Positions 47,631 through 55,243 of a stretch of DNA of 64,000 nucleotides are shown piece after piece. The number at the start of each line of letters is the position of its first letter. The first letter of the stretch is position 1. The DNA lies in NCBI RefSeq assembly GCF_001552155.1, contig NZ_BCQQ01000012.1, forward strand, positions 16,115 through 80,114, in the 5' to 3' direction. Both the position numbers and the translations under genes were made by a program. A model generated the notes under the pieces. The model was not told where the DNA came from. It worked only from the letters and a program-made list of their open reading frames with translations, and ran no database searches. Source of the DNA: Actinomadura formosensis NBRC 14204. GTDB taxonomy: Bacteria; Actinomycetota; Actinomycetes; Streptosporangiales; Streptosporangiaceae.

Positions 47631-48787
47631 ACGATTTGGACCTCTTCCCAGATCCGTACGGCGACGGGCGGCTGCCGGAGGAGCGGCTCGGCCGGCGTGA
47701 CCAGCGGCGCGTCCGCAAACGGCAGAAGCGCCGCAAACGCAGCGGCCGGGCCGCGGCCCTGTTCGCGATGGCGTTCCTGGTGGCGGTGTTCGGCACGGGC
47801 GGCGTCCTCGGCTACGCGTGGCTCGACAACCAGTGGCACCCTCCGGACTACACGGGCCAGGGCTCCGGCAAGGTCACGATCCAGATCAAGGAGGGCGCCA
47901 GCGGCCTGGTCATCGGCGCGACGCTGGAACGGCATCGGGTGGTCAAGAGCGCCCGCGCGTTCGTGAAGACCTACAACAAGGAGACGCGCGCCTCCAGCGT
48001 CCAGCCGGGCTTCTACCAGATGCGGCTGAGGATGTCGTCGGCCGCGGCGATGGCGCTGCTGCTGGACCCGAAGTCGCGGGCCGGGAACCAGATCACGATC
48101 CCGGAGGGCCGGCGGGCCGTCGAGGTCTTCGAACTGCTGGCGAAGAAGACCGGGATCTCGGTCAAGGAGTTCCAGGCGGCGGCGAAACGGCCGCGGAACC
48201 TCGGGCTGCCGCCGTACGCGAAGGGCAAGGTGGAGGGCTACCTCCACCCGGGCCGCTACGACCTGGACCCGAACGGCTCGGCGGAGCAGATCCTCAAGCA
48301 GATGATCGAGCGGTTCAACCGGGAGGCCGCCTCGGTCGACCTGGTCGGCAAGGCGCGCAAGGCGCACATGAACCCGGCGACGGTGATCACGCTCGCCAGC
48401 CTCGTCCAGGCGGAGGGCGGCAAGCCCAGCGACCTGCCGAAGATCTCCCGGGTGATCTACAACCGGGTGGAGCGCGGCATGCCGCTGCAGTTCGACACGA
48501 CGGTCCTGTACGCGCTCAACAGGCGCACGCTGACCGTGACGAACGAGGACCTCAAGGTCGACTCGCCGTACAACACCTACACGCACAAGGGGCTGCCGCC
48601 GGGGCCGATCAGCAACCCCGGACCGGACGCGATCGAGGCGGCGATCGCCCCCGAGGACGGGACGTGGCTGTACTTCATCGCCACCGACCCGACGAACAAG
48701 GTCACCAAGTTCGCGACGACGGAGCAGGAACGGCAGGCGATCGAGAAGGAGTTCCGGGAGTGGCAGCGCAAGCACCCGGGCCAGTGA
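47627..48787 (+). CDS. mltG: Endolytic murein transglycosylase MltG
   Basis: 386 aa. A basic cytoplasmic N terminus (residues 1-43) precedes one membrane helix (about 44-64, AAALFAMAFLVAVFGTGGVLG); the YceG domain is outside. Conserved blocks: ITIPEGRRAVEVFELLAKKTG, KVEGYLHPGRYDL, the catalytic region ITLASLVQAEGGKPSDLPKI with the conserved Glu, VIYNRVERGMPLQFDTTV and DSPYNTYTHKGLPPGPISNPG. It cleaves nascent glycan strands. ATG 47627 overlaps ruvX; the stop overlaps aroE (GTGA). Confidence 0.93.
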   Translation: MNDLDLFPDPYGDGRLPEERLGRRDQRRVRKRQKRRKRSGRAAALFAMAFLVAVFGTGGVLGYAWLDNQWHPPDYTGQGSGKVTIQIKEGASGLVIGATLERHRVVKSARAFVKTYNKETRASSVQPGFYQMRLRMSSAAAMALLLDPKSRAGNQITIPEGRRAVEVFELLAKKTGISVKEFQAAAKRPRNLGLPPYAKGKVEGYLHPGRYDLDPNGSAEQILKQMIERFNREAASVDLVGKARKAHMNPATVITLASLVQAEGGKPSDLPKISRVIYNRVERGMPLQFDTTVLYALNRRTLTVTNEDLKVDSPYNTYTHKGLPPGPISNPGPDAIEAAIAPEDGTWLYFIATDPTNKVTKFATTEQERQAIEKEFREWQRKHPGQ

Positions 48788-49620
48788 CGGGGGACCCGCC
48801 CGTCCGGCGCGCCGCGGTGCTGGGGTCGCCGATCGCGCATTCGCTGTCGCCGGTGCTGCACCGCGCGGCGTACGCCGCGATGGGCCTGGACACCTGGTCC
48901 TACGAGGCGATCGAGTGCGGCGAGGACGGCCTCGCCGCACTCCTCGCCGGTCTCGGCCCCGAATGGGCGGGCCTGTCGCTGACCATGCCGCTCAAGCGGG
49001 TCGCGCTGGGTCTGGTCGACTCGGTGTCCGACCTGGCAGTGCGGGTCGGCGGCGCGAACACGATCGTCCTGCGGGACGGGCGGCGGCACGGCGACAACAC
49101 CGACGTGCACGGCATCGAGACGGCGCTGACGGAGGCGGGCGTCAAGGCGCCGCCGTCGGTGCTGGTGCTCGGCGGCGGGGCCACGGCGGCGTCCGCGCTG
49201 GCCGCGCTCGCCCGGCTCGGCGCCGCCGAAGCGGTGCTCGCGGTCCGGACACCCGAGCGCGCCGCCGGGGCCGCCGAGGTGGGGGAGCGGTTCGGGCTCA
49301 CCGTCCGGGTCGTGCCGCTGGACCGGGTGCCCGCGCACCTTCCGGCCGAGCTGGTGGTGTCGACGCTGCCGGGACGGGTGGCCGACGCGTTCGCCGAACC
49401 GGTCGCCGCGTCGGGCGCGGCCCTGTTCGACGTGGTGTACGCGCCGTGGCCCACGGCGCTCGCGGCGGCGGTGCGGCGGGCCGGCGGGACGGTCGTGGGC
49501 GGTTTCCCGATGCTGCTGCACCAGGCCGTCCGGCAGGTGACGCTGATGACGGGCCGCGCGGACGTGCCGGTGGAGGCGATGCGCGCCGCCGGGGAGGCGG
49601 AGCTGGCGCGCCGCGCCTGA
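48784..49620 (+). CDS. aroE: Shikimate dehydrogenase
   Basis: NADPH-dependent reduction of 3-dehydroshikimate in aromatic amino acid synthesis, 278 aa. Substrate-site motifs: LGSPIAHSLSPVLHRAAY, LTMPLKRV (catalytic Lys) and GGANTIV, GDNTDVHG (Asp). The Rossmann motif is LGGGATAAS. The C terminus GFPMLLHQAVRQ also matches. GTG 48784 overlaps mltG by 4 bases. It is the last gene of the conserved alaS operon before the island at 49.6-53.3 kb. Confidence 0.95.
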   Translation: MTGDPPVRRAAVLGSPIAHSLSPVLHRAAYAAMGLDTWSYEAIECGEDGLAALLAGLGPEWAGLSLTMPLKRVALGLVDSVSDLAVRVGGANTIVLRDGRRHGDNTDVHGIETALTEAGVKAPPSVLVLGGGATAASALAALARLGAAEAVLAVRTPERAAGAAEVGERFGLTVRVVPLDRVPAHLPAELVVSTLPGRVADAFAEPVAASGAALFDVVYAPWPTALAAAVRRAGGTVVGGFPMLLHQAVRQVTLMTGRADVPVEAMRAAGEAELARRA

Positions 49621-49633
49621 CCGCCCCGGCCGG

Positions 49634-51052
49634 TCAGGGCGGCGCCGGCGGCGGGCCGCGCGGGGTGCGGCGGCGCTTCACCGACTCGTCGACGCCGGCG
49701 AGGACGATGGGCAGGATCACGCTCAGCCAGAAGTCCTTCCAGCCCCACATGCCCGCCGTGACGCCCAGCGCGCTGGCGCCGCACACGAGGCTCAGCAGGA
49801 ACGCCGCCCAGTGCCGCCGCGTAAAGCCCACCGGGTCGATGACGCGGCGGTGCGGCAGGAGGTCGGCCAGGGGGCGTTCCCGGGCGTGGGACCGCTGCAC
49901 GACGGTCGCGTCCGGCAGCCAGTGCAGGACGTCGGCGTTCCCGGCGAGCGGGAGGCGGCTGAGCGCGACGAGCGTCTCCAGCCGCCACCACAGCGTCCAC
50001 AGCGAGGTGCGTCCGCTGCCGGGGTGGCCGTTCCAGCGCGGGTCGGCGACCTCGCCGCGCACCAGCGTCCGGAACGCGCGCGCGACGACCGGGCCGTGCG
50101 GGCCGCGCGGGTCGCGCAGCAGCGCGGTCAGCGCGATCGGCAGCCCGTAGTGCCAGAGCGCGAGCCGCCACACCGGGTCCGGCCCCTGCGGGTCCGCGCC
50201 GCGGTGCGGGGAGACACGGTGCGGGGAGACGTCGTAGGTCTCGATCCACGTGTGGTCGTCGTCGGGGTCGAGGTGCTCCAGCAGCCAGTCGTAGGCGTCC
50301 AGCAGCCGTTCGGTTCTCAGGCCGGGACGGGCCTCCGCCAGCGTGACCAGCGCGAACGCCGTGTGGGTGACGGTGGGCCCGGCCGCGGGGGTCGGCCCCC
50401 AGCCGGGACGGTGCGCGGTCCGGTCGGCGGTCAGCCACTCCACGCCCCGGTCGACCGCCGGGTCGTAGGGGTTGAGCTGGCTGAGCGCGCGGAGCGCCAG
50501 GCACGTCGGCCATACGCGGGACGGGCAGCCGTGCAGCGAGCCCCATCCGCCGTCGGTGTTCTGGTTGCGCAGCAGCCACCGGTAGGCGCGCCTGAGGTCG
50601 GGCGCGTCGTCGCGCAGGTCGCAGCGGGCGCGGGCGAGGAACCGCGCGATCCAGCCGGTCGCCTCCACCACCGGCATGCCGAGGCTGGTCTTGGTGGCCC
50701 AGCCGCCGTCCCGCAGCGGGTCGCCGGAGCGGGTCTGCCGCGCGGCGAGGAAGGCCAGGCCCTCGTCGAAGTACTCGAAGGAACGTCCGGCCTCCGCGAA
50801 CGCCATCAGCCCGAGCGCCGTCGCGGTGGTGCCGGGCTCCGGCCGGGCCAGCTCGTGGTACCAGCCGCCGCCGGAGCCGCGCGCGGGCGTGTAGGTGTCG
50901 CGCAGGACGTCCAGCGACTCGTTCAGCCGCGTTTCGAGCACGGCCATGTCGATGACGGGGACGTCGGCGCCGCGGGGCCGGTGCCTTCCGGGCAGGGCGG
51001 CGGGACGGTCGGCGCCGGGGGCCGGTGCGGGGAGGGGAGGAGTCTGGTGCAC
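49634..51052 (-). CDS. Membrane-tethered prenyltransferase/squalene-cyclase-like toroid
   Basis: 472 aa from GTG 51052 (SD GAAGG at 7 bases; ATG 51124 would add 24 residues). The body resembles the alpha/alpha toroid of terpene cyclases and prenyltransferases: GGGWYHEL, DGGWATKTSLGM, the QW-like QNTDGGWGSLHGCPSRVWPTC, TVTHTAFALVTLAEA, with regularly spaced helices. A DPDDD at 262-266 superficially resembles the class II cyclase DxDD acid motif, but its place in the fold is unverified. The C terminus has two membrane helices (AAFLLSLVCGASALGVTAGMW and FWLSVILPIVLAGV). No substrate can be named. It is divergent from the HIT gene at 51214. Confidence 0.8.
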   Translation of the reverse strand: MHQTPPLPAPAPGADRPAALPGRHRPRGADVPVIDMAVLETRLNESLDVLRDTYTPARGSGGGWYHELARPEPGTTATALGLMAFAEAGRSFEYFDEGLAFLAARQTRSGDPLRDGGWATKTSLGMPVVEATGWIARFLARARCDLRDDAPDLRRAYRWLLRNQNTDGGWGSLHGCPSRVWPTCLALRALSQLNPYDPAVDRGVEWLTADRTAHRPGWGPTPAAGPTVTHTAFALVTLAEARPGLRTERLLDAYDWLLEHLDPDDDHTWIETYDVSPHRVSPHRGADPQGPDPVWRLALWHYGLPIALTALLRDPRGPHGPVVARAFRTLVRGEVADPRWNGHPGSGRTSLWTLWWRLETLVALSRLPLAGNADVLHWLPDATVVQRSHARERPLADLLPHRRVIDPVGFTRRHWAAFLLSLVCGASALGVTAGMWGWKDFWLSVILPIVLAGVDESVKRRRTPRGPPPAPP

Positions 51053-51080
51053 GGTATCGCCTTCTGCTCCAGTTGTTCCC

Positions 51081-51132
51081 GTCCGGCCAGGCTTTGTACC
51101 CCGCGGGTTCCATGTCTGTGTCATGGCCGGAC
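51081..51132 (+). promoter_or_regulatory. Nested inverted repeats in the divergent island promoter
   Basis: GTCCGGCCA (51081-51089) and TGGCCGGAC (51124-51132) are perfect 9-bp arms 34 bases apart. Inside and partly overlapping is CCATG-7-CATGG (51110-51126). This region lies between the toroid gene and the HIT gene and may be an operator or a cruciform. No linked regulator gene was seen. Confidence 0.5.
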
Positions 51133-51213
51133 GGACCGCCGGGGCCGTGCGCCGGGCACGCTGGAAGGAGCCTGGAGAGGCATGGTCCCCCGTTCCGTGG
51201 TGCTGGAGGAGGC

Positions 51214-51918
51214 GTGGCCGAGCCGACGGCGTGGAGCGCGCCGGGTCATGAGTGCGTCCTGTGCCCGCCCCTGCGGTTCCGGTTCAACGGCATGGCCGAT
51301 CTCCCCGGTGAGTCCGGTGTGATCGCCCGCGACCGTGACTTCCTGCTCATCCCGGACGTGGCACCGCTCGCCGAGGGACACGTCCTGCTGGTCACCCAGG
51401 AGCATCGCCAGTGCGCGGGAGAGTTCGGCCGGAAGATGTGGGAACGCGCGCTCCGGTGGCGCGACCGCGTCGCCCACCTCTACCGCGTCGCCTACGGGAG
51501 CGGTGAACTGCTGCTGTTCGAGCACGGACCGGCGACCTCGCAGGGCGGCGGCGCCTGCATCGACCACATGCACTGGCATCTCCTGCCCGGCACACCGGGC
51601 GTGCGCGCGGTGGTGGAGGCGCGCGGGCGCCCCGGAGCGCCCGCCGACCTCGTCGCCCTCCGGGCCTGCTTCCGCGCCGGCCGCTCTTATCTCCTGATCG
51701 AGGAGAACGAGGTCATGACCGTCCACCCGGGGGACGGCGTCGAGAGCCAGTTCCTGCGCTGGGCCGTGACGGCCGCCGGGCCGGATGTGACATGGCGCTG
51801 GCAGGAGACGTTCGGCCTGCCCGCCGGCAGGCGGCGCTTCCTGCGCACGCTCACCGCGCTGCGCGCGGCGCTGACCGCCCCGCCGGCCGGGGATCAGCCT
51901 CCCGACAGCCACCAGTAG
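51214..51918 (+). CDS. HIT-family hydrolase of the island
   Basis: 234 aa. It begins with a zinc-type pair CVLC (Cys14, Cys17), has VIARDRDFLLIPDVAPLAEGHVLLVTQEH as in HIT folds, and the triad IDHMHWHLLPG (His118, His120, His122). The C-terminal part of about 110 residues (from VEARGRPGAP) is longer than in small HIT proteins and unassigned. GTG 51214 has GGAGGAGG just before it, at tight spacing; longer upstream starts would cross the divergent promoter. Its 3' end overlaps the convergent PfkB gene by 25 bases. Substrate unknown, probably a nucleotide conjugate. Confidence 0.8.
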   Translation: MAEPTAWSAPGHECVLCPPLRFRFNGMADLPGESGVIARDRDFLLIPDVAPLAEGHVLLVTQEHRQCAGEFGRKMWERALRWRDRVAHLYRVAYGSGELLLFEHGPATSQGGGACIDHMHWHLLPGTPGVRAVVEARGRPGAPADLVALRACFRAGRSYLLIEENEVMTVHPGDGVESQFLRWAVTAAGPDVTWRWQETFGLPAGRRRFLRTLTALRAALTAPPAGDQPPDSHQ

Positions 51919-52832
51919 AGTTCGCACGCGGCCAGCCGGTCCCCGAACCCGGCGCGCCGCACACCGTCCGCGTAGCCGGTGGAGTACTCCATGAGCAGGC
52001 ACCCGCGCCGGTAGGCGAGGACGCGCTCCAGGGCCGTCGCGCCGAACCGCAGCAGCCACAGCGGACGGCCCGGCACGGCGCGGTCCAGCACCGGCGGCAG
52101 GCGGCGCACTTCGCCCCCGTCCGCCGGCGCCGGGTGCCCGAGGAGGCGCGCCAGCGTGGGCGCCTCGGCGAAGACCAGGTCCGCGCAGGCCAGCGCCGGC
52201 AGCACCGCGGACGCCGGGAGCCGCGCGTCGATGTCGTGCGGGACGAGGTCGAACGCGATCCGCGTCCCCGCCGCACGGGCGATGCGCGCCGCCTCCCGCA
52301 GCGCCTCCCGCGAGACCGGGGACAGCACCGAGTACCCGTCCATGACGAGCACGTCCGCGGCCCCGATCCCGGCCGCCTCCGCCCGGACCTCCGCCGCGGT
52401 GAGCCGCCGCCCCGGCGGCTCGTCCTGGACGACCAGGAGCCGGACGCCCGGCCCGTTCCCGCACGGACGGTCGCGCAGCATCACCGAGACGCCGTTCGGC
52501 ACGCCCGCCTCGACGCGCAGCCGGCCGTCCGCGCCGATCCGCCGCAGTTCGCGGCGGATCACCGGCGTGTAGTCGTCCTCGCCGATCTTCGCCAGCACGC
52601 TCACCCGGCCGAAGTAGCGGGCCGCGTACCGGGCCAGGTTGACCGCCGTCCCCGCGACCACGGCCCGCGCCGGGGCGTAGGTGAGGCGGTCGGCGCCCAG
52701 TTCGGCGAACCGGATGTCCGGCAGGGACGCGCGGACCTCCACCCCGGCGTCCCCGATGACGAACAGCGAGAAACGGCGCTCGGCCACGCCGTCAAGACCC
52801 GGCCACTCGGCCGGCGAACGCGACGGGCCCAT
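51894..52832 (-). CDS. PfkB-family carbohydrate kinase
   Basis: Ribokinase-like kinase, 312 aa. The substrate-side motif is AGTAVNLARYAARYFGRVSVLAKIGEDDY (usual GGxxxN replaced by AGTAVN), with LVMDGYSVLSPVSREAL in the centre. The catalytic motif appears as AGFGDRLAACE: the Asp is kept, but the canonical GAGD is GFGD. Substrate unknown. ATG 52832 has no clear SD; it begins 9 bases after the Nudix stop, so translation may be coupled. It is second gene of the Nudix-PfkB operon and converges on the HIT gene. Confidence 0.85.
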   Translation of the reverse strand: MGPSRSPAEWPGLDGVAERRFSLFVIGDAGVEVRASLPDIRFAELGADRLTYAPARAVVAGTAVNLARYAARYFGRVSVLAKIGEDDYTPVIRRELRRIGADGRLRVEAGVPNGVSVMLRDRPCGNGPGVRLLVVQDEPPGRRLTAAEVRAEAAGIGAADVLVMDGYSVLSPVSREALREAARIARAAGTRIAFDLVPHDIDARLPASAVLPALACADLVFAEAPTLARLLGHPAPADGGEVRRLPPVLDRAVPGRPLWLLRFGATALERVLAYRRGCLLMEYSTGYADGVRRAGFGDRLAACELYWWLSGG

Positions 52833-52841
52833 ACGCGGCGA

Positions 52842-53336
52842 TCAGACGGCGGGCGGCAGGAACGCCCGCATCACCGGACGCAGGCTCGGGATGAGTTCGT
52901 ACCGGTCGATCTCGTCCAGCGGCACCCAGGCGCAGCCGTCCAGATGGTCGCTCGTGTCCTGGTTCTCCAGGGTGGCGTCCAGCGTCACCGGCCGGCAGTG
53001 GCGCGCCGCCGCGACGACGCGTATCCGCCCGCCCTGCGGTCTGCGGCGGTCGGGCATGAACCACTGCCACAGATGGAACGGCGGCCCCGGATCGATCTTG
53101 AGGCCGACCTCCTCCCAGACCTCCCGGCGGATGTGGTCGTCGAGGTCCAGGTCGGTGTCCGGCTCCAGCCGCCCGCCGGGCACCTCCCAGCGGCCCGGAT
53201 GGAACGGGTCGGACGCGGACTTGCGGACCAGCAGCAGCCGTCCGGCGGACACGATGAACGCCTTCTGCGCGAACTGCAGGCCGATCGTCGACAAGGCGGT
53301 GAGGGGGCCGGCGGCGCCGGCCTCGACCGAGGGCAT
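52842..53336 (-). CDS. Nudix hydrolase of the island
   Basis: 164 aa. The Nudix fold begins QKAFIVSAGRLLLVRKS; the Nudix box is GGRLEPDTDLDLDDHIRREVWEEVGL, with the catalytic REVWEEVG intact but about two residues more than the consensus before it and Asp/Thr where the first Glu is usual. The substrate, typically a nucleoside diphosphate linked to another group, is unknown. SD GGGAGG is 11 bases before ATG 53336, a long spacing. It is first gene of an operon with the PfkB kinase, placed divergently from infC. Confidence 0.86.
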   Translation of the reverse strand: MPSVEAGAAGPLTALSTIGLQFAQKAFIVSAGRLLLVRKSASDPFHPGRWEVPGGRLEPDTDLDLDDHIRREVWEEVGLKIDPGPPFHLWQWFMPDRRRPQGGRIRVVAAARHCRPVTLDATLENQDTSDHLDGCAWVPLDEIDRYELIPSLRPVMRAFLPPAV

Positions 53337-53841
53337 CGCGGGAACAACCTCCCTGGTGCCGGGCCCACCGGGCCGTCTGCGCTCTACCGTAACAATCCCG
53401 TGCCCGCGTGCCGAGACGCCGGACGGGCCAGAAGAGCGTCACCGTCCCGGCCCCGGGAATGGGGGGCCGCCCGAGGCTGTTGACACAGGTGGCGTACCTC
53501 ACGAAGGCGGCCGCGTCCACCGCGGGCCACGGTTTCGCGGTGGCGCGGCGGGTCCCGCCGGGTGGTATTCTTGGTGGCCGACCGGCCCTGTGCGCGCGAT
53601 CCGAGTGGTGGCGTGTGCCGGGCGCTCAAGCGGAGGCCACCTCCCACCTGACCGGCTGGAAGGCCGGTGGGTTTCGGTCCGGCGAACGGGCTTGAACGTC
53701 CGTCTCGCCGTCGTCCCCGGACGGGTGTCCGTCCAGGGAGACCGAAGGTGGCCCCGTACGTGAGTCGTGCGGGGCTTTTCTCGTGGAAGCCTCGGGGTAC
53801 GACCGGTCCAACGAACTTGAGAACGGCCCCAAGGAGGTCCC
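53337..53841 (+). promoter_or_regulatory. infC upstream region and structured leader
   Basis: 505 bases without a supported gene. A -10-like TATTCT at 53566-53571 suggests transcription from about 53578, giving an infC leader of about 264 bases. Mutually exclusive stems are visible near 53645-53675 (CCCACC with GGTGGG, or ACCGGC with GCCGGT), and a terminator follows at 53751-53779. This suggests attenuation of infC-rpmI-rplT; the ligand (for example L20 or IF3) cannot be read from the sequence. Confidence 0.5.
53751..53779 (+). terminator. Attenuator-type terminator in the infC leader
   Basis: GCCCCGTAC (53751-53759), 7-base loop, GTGCGGGGC (53767-53775): 9 pairs including one G-U, then TTTT (53776-53779). 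It is 62 bases before the infC start and in the direction of infC. Confidence 0.7.
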
Positions 53842-54387
53842 ATCAGCGCCGAACCGCGTATCAACGACCGCATTCGCGTGCCCGAGGTCCGGCTCGTCGG
53901 CCCGAACGGCGAACAGGTGGGCATCGTGCCCATCGCCAAGGCCCTTGAACTCGCACGTGAGGCGGACCTCGACCTCGTCGAGGTGGCGCCCACCGCGCGT
54001 CCGCCCGTCGCGAAGCTCATGGACTACGGCAAGTTCAAGTACGAGTCCGCGATGAAGGCGCGTGAGGCGCGGAAGAACCAGGCGCACACGGTCATCAAGG
54101 AGATCAAGCTCCGCCCGAAGATCGACCCGCACGACTACGAGACCAAGAAGGGTCACGTGGTGCGGTTCCTGAAGGCCGGGGACAAGGTGAAGGTCACGAT
54201 CATGTTCCGTGGTCGTGAGCAGTCCCGTCCCGAGCTGGGGTACCGGCTGCTGCAGCGGCTCGCCGACGACGTCGAGGAGCTCGGCTTCGTCGAGTCGCGG
54301 CCCAAGCAGGACGGCCGGAACATGATCATGGTGATCGGTCCGCACAAGAAGAAGGTGGCCCGCGGGCAGGAGACCGAGACCGCCTGA
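53842..54387 (+). CDS. infC: Translation initiation factor IF-3, ATC start
   Basis: 181 aa. IF-3 binds the 30S subunit and checks the start codon. The N-terminal domain reads [24 protein letters not shown], then [27 protein letters not shown]; the C-terminal domain has [39 protein letters not shown]. No ATG, GTG or TTG precedes the conserved N terminus. The only position after the strong SD AAGGAGGT (53831-53838) is ATC at 53842. Rare start codons on infC allow feedback by IF-3 itself. GTG 53878 would remove 12 conserved residues. Confidence 0.93.
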   Translation: MSAEPRINDRIRVPEVRLVGPNGEQVGIVPIAKALELAREADLDLVEVAPTARPPVAKLMDYGKFKYESAMKAREARKNQAHTVIKEIKLRPKIDPHDYETKKGHVVRFLKAGDKVKVTIMFRGREQSRPELGYRLLQRLADDVEELGFVESRPKQDGRNMIMVIGPHKKKVARGQETETA

Positions 54388-54567
54388 CGGCCGCCCGGGA
54401 TCGGCCTCGCGGCGGCCCCGACTCCGCGACCTCGCGGCTGAGCGGGGTCGCGGCGCACGTACATTGAAGCCTGACCTGGCGCGTCCACGGGAGCCGTGTG
54501 ATGCGCCGATCAGGCGCGCCCCCGTGCGGACCGCGCGGGGGCCGGAATGAGGGAGACGACGGCGACC

Positions 54568-54762
54568 ATGCCGAAGACCAAGACCCACAGCGGTGCCAAG
54601 AAGCGCTTCAAGCTGACCGGCTCCGGCAAGGTGATGCGCCGCCGCGCCAACAAGAACCACCTGCTCGAGCACAAGCCGACCAAGCGGACGCGCCGGCTGT
54701 CCGGCCCGGCCGTGGTGGCCGACGCCGACGCCAAGAACATCAAGAAGCTGCTGCGCAAGTAG
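54568..54762 (+). CDS. rpmI: Ribosomal protein L35
   Basis: 64 aa, standard size: [20 protein letters not shown], then [16 protein letters not shown] and a C-terminal KKLLRK. ATG 54568 follows GGGAG. The preceding 180-base gap holds a hairpin (CCGCGACC with GGTCGCGG) and a -10-like TACATT at 54460-54465, so rpmI-rplT may also have its own promoter. Confidence 0.97.
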   Translation: MPKTKTHSGAKKRFKLTGSGKVMRRRANKNHLLEHKPTKRTRRLSGPAVVADADAKNIKKLLRK

Positions 54763-54831
54763 CACTCGACCAGGTACATCAGCGACCGGCCGAGGCCCGT
54801 GCGGCCCGGCCCCCACGAAGGAGTTCAGCAC

Positions 54832-55209
54832 GTGGCACGCGTGAAGAGGGGCGTCAACGCCGCCAAGAAGCGCCGGGTCGTCCTGGAGCGGTCGAGCGGC
54901 TACCGCGGGCAGCGTTCCCGCCTGTACCGCAAGGCCAAGGAGCAGCAGCTCCACTCGATGACCTACGCCTTCCGGGACCGCAAGGACCGCAAGGGCCAGT
55001 TCCGCCGGCTGTGGATCCAGCGGATCAACGCCGCGGCCCGCGCCAACGGCATCACCTACAACCGGTTCATCCAGGGTCTGAAGGCCGCGGAGGTCGAGGT
55101 CGACCGCCGCATGCTCGCCGAGCTGGCCGTGAACGACGCCGCGGCGTTCGCCACGCTCGTCAAGGTGGCCAAGGACGCGCTCCCGACCGAGGGTTCGGAG
55201 GCGGCCTGA
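54832..55209 (+). CDS. rplT: Ribosomal protein L20
   Basis: 125 aa 50S assembly protein: [27 protein letters not shown], then [30 protein letters not shown] and [30 protein letters not shown] 54832 with SD GAAGGAG. In other bacteria L20 represses its own operon by binding the infC leader; this may apply here but is not shown by sequence alone. Confidence 0.97.
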   Translation: MARVKRGVNAAKKRRVVLERSSGYRGQRSRLYRKAKEQQLHSMTYAFRDRKDRKGQFRRLWIQRINAAARANGITYNRFIQGLKAAEVEVDRRMLAELAVNDAAAFATLVKVAKDALPTEGSEAA

Positions 55210-55243
55210 GCCGGGCGACCGGCATACGGGCGATCACAGCGAC

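Noticed and set aside
48395..48440. Loss of the catalytic Glu in MltG (VQAEGG instead of VEKE)
   Set aside because: The second, conserved Glu is still present; Gln at the first position is common in actinobacterial members.
51792..53483. Long plus-strand open frame across the PfkB and Nudix genes
   Set aside because: Arg/Pro/Gln-rich antisense translation without motifs; the minus-strand kinase and Nudix motifs are clear.
53480..53485. TTGACA as -35 for infC
   Set aside because: No -10 at 16-19 bases; TATTCT at 53566 is too far away to pair with it.
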